A DNA stretch of 64,000 bases. Origin: Cohaesibacter intestini. Lineage in GTDB: Bacteria > Pseudomonadota > Alphaproteobacteria > Rhizobiales > Cohaesibacteraceae. The stretch covers positions 1-64,000 of the forward strand of contig NZ_QODK01000005.1 of NCBI RefSeq assembly GCF_003324485.1, given 5' to 3'. The notes under the pieces were generated by a model. The model was given only the letters and a program-made list of their open reading frames with translations. It ran no database searches and was not told where the DNA came from. Positions 59,052-64,000 of this stretch are shown here, piece after piece. The translations under genes were made by a program, and so were the position numbers. The first letter of the stretch is position 1. Every line of letters begins with the position of its first letter.

Positions 59052-59948
59052 ATGATGGACCGCCTTGATACGATGCGCCTGTTCGTCCGTGTGCTTGAGC
59101 GCGGAAGCTTCACAAAAGCAGCGACTGATCTGGGCATTCCCCGCTCAACAGCAAGCGAAGCCATCCAAAGGCTGGAGCGCGATTTGGAAAGTCGCCTGCT
59201 CGAACGCACCACGAGACACATCGCGGCAACCCCCGATGGTGCGGCCTACTACCAACGCTGTCTGACGATTTTGGCGGATCTGGAGGAAGCAGAAGGGGCG
59301 TTGCGAGGCCATCAACCTTCCGGCCTTTTGCGCATAGATGCCCCCGGCACACTGACACGGGCCTTTCTGTTGCCACAGCTGTCGACCTTTCTCACCCGAT
59401 ATCCCAAAATCTCGCTGCAACTTGGCCAGACGGAGAGACTGGTCGATCTGGTGCGTGAAGGCGTGGATTGTGTCATCCGCGCCGGAGATCCGGAGGACAG
59501 CTCCATGGTGATGCGAAGGCTTGCCAGCATTCCGGAGATCACCTGCGCCAGTCCCGCCTATCTTGAAACGTTCGGCACACCAATATCCGTCGAAGATCTC
59601 GAAGGTCATCGAATGGTTGGTTTTTTATCGTCACGCACCGGCGCGGTTATGCCGCTTGAATTCAAGGTCGGCAGGCATTTTGAAGAAATCCCCTTGCCTG
59701 CAACGGTGACGACCAATGACGCTGACACCGTGCACCACTTGGCACGAGAGGGATTTGGCCTGGCGCAAGCGCCAAAATATCGCTTTCTGGAAGATCTTGA
59801 CTCTGGGCGTTTGGTGGAAGTCTTGGCCATGGCACCACCCCCGCCCTTGTCTCTTGCAGCCTACTATCCACAAAATCGACAGCTTTCCCCCAGAGTGCGG
59901 GTATTTCTGGATTGGGTGATCGACATATTTGAAGACGCCGCCCTTTGA
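59052..59948 (+). CDS. LysR-family regulator
   Basis: A 298-residue regulator: winged helix at 5-65 (FVRVLERGSFTKAATDLGIPRSTASEAIQRLERDL) and a LysR substrate domain (about 90-295). It is of the DmlR/PerR-like type that often sits divergent from an oxidoreductase. The 94-base gap to the SDR gene is AT-rich. A T-N11-A motif could not be assigned with confidence. Confidence 0.92.
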   Translation: MMDRLDTMRLFVRVLERGSFTKAATDLGIPRSTASEAIQRLERDLESRLLERTTRHIAATPDGAAYYQRCLTILADLEEAEGALRGHQPSGLLRIDAPGTLTRAFLLPQLSTFLTRYPKISLQLGQTERLVDLVREGVDCVIRAGDPEDSSMVMRRLASIPEITCASPAYLETFGTPISVEDLEGHRMVGFLSSRTGAVMPLEFKVGRHFEEIPLPATVTTNDADTVHHLAREGFGLAQAPKYRFLEDLDSGRLVEVLAMAPPPPLSLAAYYPQNRQLSPRVRVFLDWVIDIFEDAAL

Positions 59949-60154
59949 ACGCCAACCGTTATTTCCAATTGGGCCTTTATCCGAGCTTCAGGGTCAGAGC
60001 ATCTTTGATAGTTTGCCAATCCGCAGTTTGAATCCATTCACGCCTGCAGCAAGGCTTTTGTGGCGTTCGCAACGAGACAAAAAGAAACCCGGATGAGCCA
60101 AAGCCTGTCTTGGGAGAGCTTGGGCACATCCGGGCATTCGAGCAGATAGTTGGA

Positions 60155-60814
60155 TCAGGTTGGCCAGACCTGTTGAAGTTTTTCGCCAGACAGGATGCGG
60201 TCGCGAGCGGCGGCTTCCTCTTTACCAAGGGCATCGGCCTGATCAGCGACGGCTTTCACATGGGCTTTGGGAATGACGACGACACCGTCAATATCCCCAA
60301 AAATAACATCGCCGGGGGCAACCGTTGCCTTGCCGATCTTGACGGGAACCTGGCTTTCGACCGGCTCCTTCTTGCCCGTCACGCCAATCGGGCTGGGGGC
60401 GGTGCCGAACAACGGATAGCCAAGGCTGCGCACCTGCGCCAGATCGCGGACGGTGCCATTGACAATCGTCGCAGCCGCGCCGGCGGTTTTGGCACCCGTG
60501 CTCATCAATTCGCCAGAACAGGACCCCGGCGCACAGGAGGCTTCGCAGACAAGGATGCCGCCTTGCGGCACATTGTCGATGGCATTGTGATAAACGTCTT
60601 GCGGTTCGCCTTTGCGATCGCTTGGGGCAAATTGCACGGTGACGGCCGGACCGCACACCACATCGCCAGGTGCCAGAGCACCGAGCAGGGAAATGCCTTC
60701 CAGACATCCCCAAAGTCCGAGGGCTTCCATGCTGTCATGGATGTCACCCGAATACCATTTCTTCAGACGCTCAATGGCCTCCCAATCGGTGTCTGAATAA
60801 TCGAAATCAGCCAT
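60155..60814 (-). CDS. RraA/HMG-aldolase family protein
   Basis: A 219-residue protein of the RraA-like class II aldolase family (4-hydroxy-4-methyl-2-oxoglutarate aldolase or oxaloacetate decarboxylase). It has GELMSTGAKTAGAAATIVNG then TVRD, and VAPGDVIFGDIDGVVVIP, with the metal-binding residues of the family. GAGGAT precedes the start, and it overlaps the end of the GntR gene by eight bases, so it is the second gene of a leftward operon. Confidence 0.88.
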   Translation of the reverse strand: MADFDYSDTDWEAIERLKKWYSGDIHDSMEALGLWGCLEGISLLGALAPGDVVCGPAVTVQFAPSDRKGEPQDVYHNAIDNVPQGGILVCEASCAPGSCSGELMSTGAKTAGAAATIVNGTVRDLAQVRSLGYPLFGTAPSPIGVTGKKEPVESQVPVKIGKATVAPGDVIFGDIDGVVVIPKAHVKAVADQADALGKEEAAARDRILSGEKLQQVWPT

Positions 60815-61610
60815 CTTGATCCTCTTTCTTGGCTTGCTTCATGTTCGATTTTTCAATGGCTTGACGTAGATAATTAGCACTGGTGTCGATTTGCGTCCGT
60901 ACCCGCAAGACTGCAGCGGCGGTCTCCCGGTTGCGAATGCTCTCAAAAATCTCGGCATGCTCTTGATAAGCGGTGCTGAGGGATTTGATCGGCACGCGGC
61001 TCGTCACGTGAATGACATCATTGATCAAGCCCGAAAAATTGTCGTAGATCCGCATCAGGATCTGGTTTTCTGTCGCGTGGACCAGCGCCAGGTGAAAGGC
61101 CACATCGGCGTCGACAAAGGCCGGAAAGTCCTCATCGTCACGCGCGGTCTTCATGGCTTTGAGTGCATCTTCGACCTTCGAGAAATCCGGCTTTTCCATG
61201 CCATTCAGGATTTCCAGCGTCTCGGATTCGATCATCCGGCGCACCGCCATCAATTGCAGCAGATAGTTGGAGTCGGAATAGAATTGCTGCCGGACGGAAA
61301 CCGCCAGCGTTTCCAGATAATTGTTCACATCATCGCGCACGATCTCGGTGCGTTCGCCATGACGGCGCTGCACCAGACCCTTGACTTCAAGCTCCTGAAC
61401 CGCTTCGCGGACAGCTCTGGTGGAGACGCCAAATTCCTTTGCAATGGCACTTTCCGATTCAAGTCTGTCACCGATCTTCAACTCACCGTTCAAGATCCGG
61501 CTTTCCAAAACCGAAGAGACCACGGAATGCAATCGACCACGCTTGAGTTGGGTCTGAACCATTTCCTGTGTTTGCGATGTGCCAGCCATTGTTTGTTTCA
61601 TTCCCGTCAT
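60807..61610 (-). CDS. GntR-family regulator, FCD subfamily
   Basis: An approximately 267-residue FadR-like (FCD) regulator. The winged helix is ILNGELKIGDRLESESAIAKEFGVSTRAVREAVQELEVKGLV; the FCD ligand domain holds FVDADVAFHLALVHATENQ with the metal-binding D and H residues. In-frame ATGs at 61646 and 61634 lie in the promoter, so a start at 61610, 61601 or 61589 is likely; none has a strong ribosome site. It probably controls rraA, itself and the divergent tctCBA operon through the dyad at 61633-61646. Confidence 0.87.
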   Translation of the reverse strand: MTGMKQTMAGTSQTQEMVQTQLKRGRLHSVVSSVLESRILNGELKIGDRLESESAIAKEFGVSTRAVREAVQELEVKGLVQRRHGERTEIVRDDVNNYLETLAVSVRQQFYSDSNYLLQLMAVRRMIESETLEILNGMEKPDFSKVEDALKAMKTARDDEDFPAFVDADVAFHLALVHATENQILMRIYDNFSGLINDVIHVTSRVPIKSLSTAYQEHAEIFESIRNRETAAAVLRVRTQIDTSANYLRQAIEKSNMKQAKKEDQDG

Positions 61611-61632
61611 ATGGTTTCGGTTGACAATACTC

Positions 61633-61646
61633 ATGACATAAGTCAT
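61633..61646. promoter_or_regulatory. GntR operator between divergent promoters
   Basis: ATGACATAAGTCAT, a perfect dyad with 5-base arms and a 4-base centre. TTGACA (61621, plus) and TTGACT (61653-61648, minus) flank it, and a minus-strand -10 TATTGT lies 18 bases from the latter. A bound regulator would cover both promoters. Confidence 0.65.
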
Positions 61647-61721
61647 AAGTCAAGAGTATTTCATGCCTGCCGCCCTGTCACTGCGGCAAGCATAGGAGGA
61701 TCATTCAGGGAGGTTACTTAG

Positions 61722-62699
61722 ATGAGCCCACAATTCAAGCGGATCATGTCCACATCCGTCGCTGCTATCGCTCTTTGCACTCTGGCTGGCGCTGCGTCCG
61801 CAGCTTGGCCTGAGCGTGCGGTCACGATCATCGTGCCTTGGTCGGCCGGTGGTGGCACCGACGCTACGGCCCGCATGGTTGCAGCCAATCTGCAAGAGCA
61901 TTTCGGCCAACCTTTCAACGTCGTCAACCGCACTGGCGGCGGTGGCCTTGTCGGCCATGCCGCACTCGCCAACGCCAAGCCTGATGGCTACACACTGGGT
62001 GTGATCACCATTGAAAGCACCATGTATGAAAGCCAGGGGCTACCAGGCGTAACCCCAAGTGATTATGACTATATCGGTCGCTACAATGCTGACGCAATTG
62101 GCATCAACATCTCCACCAAGGCTGATTTCGGCACGGCTGAAGAGCTGATTGCAGCGGTCAAGGCAACACCGGGCAAAATCAAGGCGTCTGGCGCAAACCG
62201 CGGTGGCCTGTCCCATCTGGCATGGGCTGGCCTGCTGAATACTTTGGACATCAGCCCCGACGCCAGCACCTGGGTCGCCTCAGCCGGTTCGGCTCCTGCC
62301 ATGCAGCAGATCGCTGCCGGTGCCATTGACGTGGTCTCGACCTCTCCGGCAGAAGCACGCTCACTGGTAGAAGCAGGTGAAGTGAAGACCGTGGCACTGA
62401 TTTCCGGTGAACGCAGTGAACTGTTCCCGGACATTCCGACCACGGATGAAATCTTCGGCATCAAATGGTCGCCGATGCCATTCCGCGGACTGGCTGCACC
62501 TGATGGCATTCCCGCAGACGTCATCAAGGAACTGTCCGTAGCGCTCAAAGACATCACCGAGAATGCCGAATTCAAGGACTTCATGAAGTCGCGCGGTTTC
62601 TCCGTCGCCTATCAGGATGCAGAAGGCTTCAAGGCAACCGTTACGGCGGCTCACAAGGGCCTTGCTGAAACCATGAAAGCTGTCGGCCTGGCCAAATAG
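61722..62699 (+). CDS. tctC: TctC-type periplasmic binding protein
   Basis: A 325-residue binding protein of the tripartite tricarboxylate transporter family. It has a signal peptide (cleavage near ASAAWPE), then IIVPWSAGGGTDATARMVA, LVGHAALANAKPDGYTLG and the family PDIPTTDE segment. AGGGAGG precedes the start. It is the first gene of tctCBA, divergent from the GntR gene. The ligand is probably a carboxylate; with rraA beside it, a hydroxy-keto acid is a reasonable guess. Confidence 0.93.
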   Translation: MSPQFKRIMSTSVAAIALCTLAGAASAAWPERAVTIIVPWSAGGGTDATARMVAANLQEHFGQPFNVVNRTGGGGLVGHAALANAKPDGYTLGVITIESTMYESQGLPGVTPSDYDYIGRYNADAIGINISTKADFGTAEELIAAVKATPGKIKASGANRGGLSHLAWAGLLNTLDISPDASTWVASAGSAPAMQQIAAGAIDVVSTSPAEARSLVEAGEVKTVALISGERSELFPDIPTTDEIFGIKWSPMPFRGLAAPDGIPADVIKELSVALKDITENAEFKDFMKSRGFSVAYQDAEGFKATVTAAHKGLAETMKAVGLAK

Positions 62700-62719
62700 G
62701 CCGCTGTGGAGACTGACAC

Positions 62720-63190
62720 ATGAGAATGAGTGACCGGGTCATTGGACCCGCATTGCTGCTCTTCGGAGTGGTGGTGATCTGGGGAGCCTATGGGCTCCCC
62801 TCTGTCCCCGGCGTGCGTTTTGGCGCAGACCTCATGCCGACTCTGATCGGAGCCTGTCTGATCGGGCTTGGCCTCGCCATCACCATCGGCAGCGTTTGGT
62901 CGCCGCAAAAAGGTTTGATCGACCTGTCCGAGTGGCAAGTGCCAGCACGCCACAAGCTTGCAGCCTTGTGGAGCATGATAGGCCTCGTGATTGGTGGCCT
63001 GCTGTTCGAAGAGATCGGCTTTCCTCTGCTTGGCGTCATCTACATGTCTGTGCTGATGACCCTGATGGGAACACGGCCGAAAACCACCGCAATCGTCTCG
63101 ATTCTGGTTGTAGCAGCGCTTTATCTTGGCTTCTCCAAGGGCCTTCTTGTACCGCTGCCAGCCGGTCTGCTGGGAGGGCTTTTGCCATGA
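62720..63190 (+). CDS. tctB: TctB-type small permease
   Basis: A 156-residue protein with four predicted helices (IGPALLLFGVVVIWGAYGLP, LIGACLIGLGLAITIGSVW, LWSMIGLVIGGLLFEEIGFPLLG and the last near VSILVVAALYLGF). This is the small membrane subunit of the tripartite tricarboxylate transporter. It overlaps tctA by four bases (ATGA). Confidence 0.9.
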   Translation: MRMSDRVIGPALLLFGVVVIWGAYGLPSVPGVRFGADLMPTLIGACLIGLGLAITIGSVWSPQKGLIDLSEWQVPARHKLAALWSMIGLVIGGLLFEEIGFPLLGVIYMSVLMTLMGTRPKTTAIVSILVVAALYLGFSKGLLVPLPAGLLGGLLP

Positions 63191-64000
63191 GTTTCGATAT
63201 TCTCGCTTCTGCTCTGGGCATTGTTCTGCAGCCTGCAGTCCTGCTGTCCATCACCTTGGGGGCGATCTATGGCCTTTTCATTGGTGCCCTGCCGGGCCTG
63301 ACGGCGACCATGTCCACCGCTTTGTTGGTGCCCATCACCTTTTATATGGATCCGCTGCCTGCCATTTCCCTGATTGTCTCCAGCACTGCCATGGCGATAT
63401 CTGCCGGTGACATTCCCGGCACGCTCTTGCGCATTCCGGGCACACCGGCTTCGGCGGCCTATACTGATGAATCCTATCAAATGACGCTGAAGGGCAAGGC
63501 CAGTCAGGCTTTGTCTCTGGGATTCTTCTTCTCTGCCATGGGCGGTTTGATCGGTGCGACGGTGCTGTTGCTGATCGGGCCGATGCTGGCGCGGATCTCG
63601 CTGAATTTCTCAAGCTTTGAATTTTTCTGGCTGGCTGTGCTGGGGCTTCTGACCTGTGCACTGGTTAGCGGCAGCAACATCACCCGCGGCTTCGTCTCGC
63701 TGATGTTCGGCCTTCTCATCGCAACGGTCGGTCTGGATGTGACCACCGGCGCCCCACGTTTCACCTTTGGCCAGATCGAACTGATGGGAGGCGTCTCCTT
63801 CATTCCGGTAATGATCGGCATGTTTGCTTTTTCCGAGATTTTGCGCGGCTTCACCACCAGCAAAACCGGGGCTCAAAAAATGCCGGAACTGGGACGCATT
63901 GTCCCCTTCAAGGGCATCGGACAATTGTTGCGCAAATATCCCTTCTCGGCCCTGCGCGGGGCGGCCCTTGGCACATCTGTGGGCGCATTGCCCGGAGTGG
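63187..64000 (+). CDS. tctA: TctA-type large permease, cut by the window end
   Basis: The first 271 codons of the large transport subunit (about 500 residues when complete). The family signature is clear: LGAIYGLFIGALPGLTATMS near the N-terminus, FYMDPLPAISLIVSSTAMA, GDIPGTLLRIPGTPASAAYT and ALGTSVGALPGV at the window edge. The frame is open to the last base. The ATGA overlap with tctB fixes the start. Confidence 0.93.
   Translation, partial: MSFDILASALGIVLQPAVLLSITLGAIYGLFIGALPGLTATMSTALLVPITFYMDPLPAISLIVSSTAMAISAGDIPGTLLRIPGTPASAAYTDESYQMTLKGKASQALSLGFFFSAMGGLIGATVLLLIGPMLARISLNFSSFEFFWLAVLGLLTCALVSGSNITRGFVSLMFGLLIATVGLDVTTGAPRFTFGQIELMGGVSFIPVMIGMFAFSEILRGFTTSKTGAQKMPELGRIVPFKGIGQLLRKYPFSALRGAALGTSVGALPGV

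Overview
The window looks like chromosomal DNA of an alphaproteobacterium, probably of the Hyphomicrobiales/Rhizobiales type (an inference). The grounds are a HmrR/CueR-type copper regulon, TRAP, TctABC and ABC uptake operons each paired with a local regulator, a GH51 arabinofuranosidase operon, and alphaproteobacterial-type integrase and mobilisation genes.

Layout. (1) 0.2-7.5 kb: a copper-resistance island. Two leftward gene groups encode exported Met/His/Cys-rich proteins, a cytochrome c, an EF-hand protein and CueR. A rightward group encodes a two-HMA-domain protein, a CopA-type ATPase and a 37-residue membrane peptide. Three promoters with the 19-bp spacer typical of MerR-family control serve these groups. 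(2) 7.6-10.8 kb: an IS110-family transposase, a small sunset-domain-like protein and a tyrosine integrase that lies beside a 50-bp tRNA-Arg(CCG) 3'-end fragment. (3) 10.94-28.55 kb: an integrative mobilisable element bounded by two identical copies of that fragment. From left to right it carries a two-gene unit with a HEPN-like motif; a cargo block (sigma-like protein, small partner, ImmA/IrrE-UvrD-PD-(D/E)XK fusion); a ubiquitin-like conjugation operon (Ubl-Ubl-E2, JAB-E1, DUF6527-like); two arrays of 14 octamer repeats before parA and a ribbon-helix-helix gene; mobC and a relaxase with genes nested inside it; and xis-int. (4) 29-39 kb: a peptide/nickel-type ABC operon without ATPase genes, bacterioferritin, a guaB remnant, a PD-(D/E)XK-like protein, and a TetR/VOC pair. 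(5) 39-48 kb: an RpiR-controlled TRAP transporter with PLP lyases and N-carbamoyl amino acid hydrolases. (6) 48-50 kb: a MarR/MOSC pair and a divergent secreted protein. (7) 50.8-57.7 kb: an ArsR-type regulator, a GH51 arabinofuranosidase and a complete sugar ABC transporter. (8) 58-64 kb: a tautomerase/SDR pair with LysR, then GntR/RraA divergent from tctCBA, which runs off the window end.

The most interesting part is the element at 10.94-28.55 kb. It combines a ubiquitin-like conjugation cassette with a peptidase-helicase-nuclease fusion and a sigma-like gene in one defence-like block. Its maintenance module has an octamer array that resembles a centromere for an RHH partition protein, and its relaxase gene hides a MobB-like membrane protein in another frame. 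Neither tRNA fragment has a 5' half in the window, so at least one further element, possibly including the copper island, probably lies to the left in tandem.
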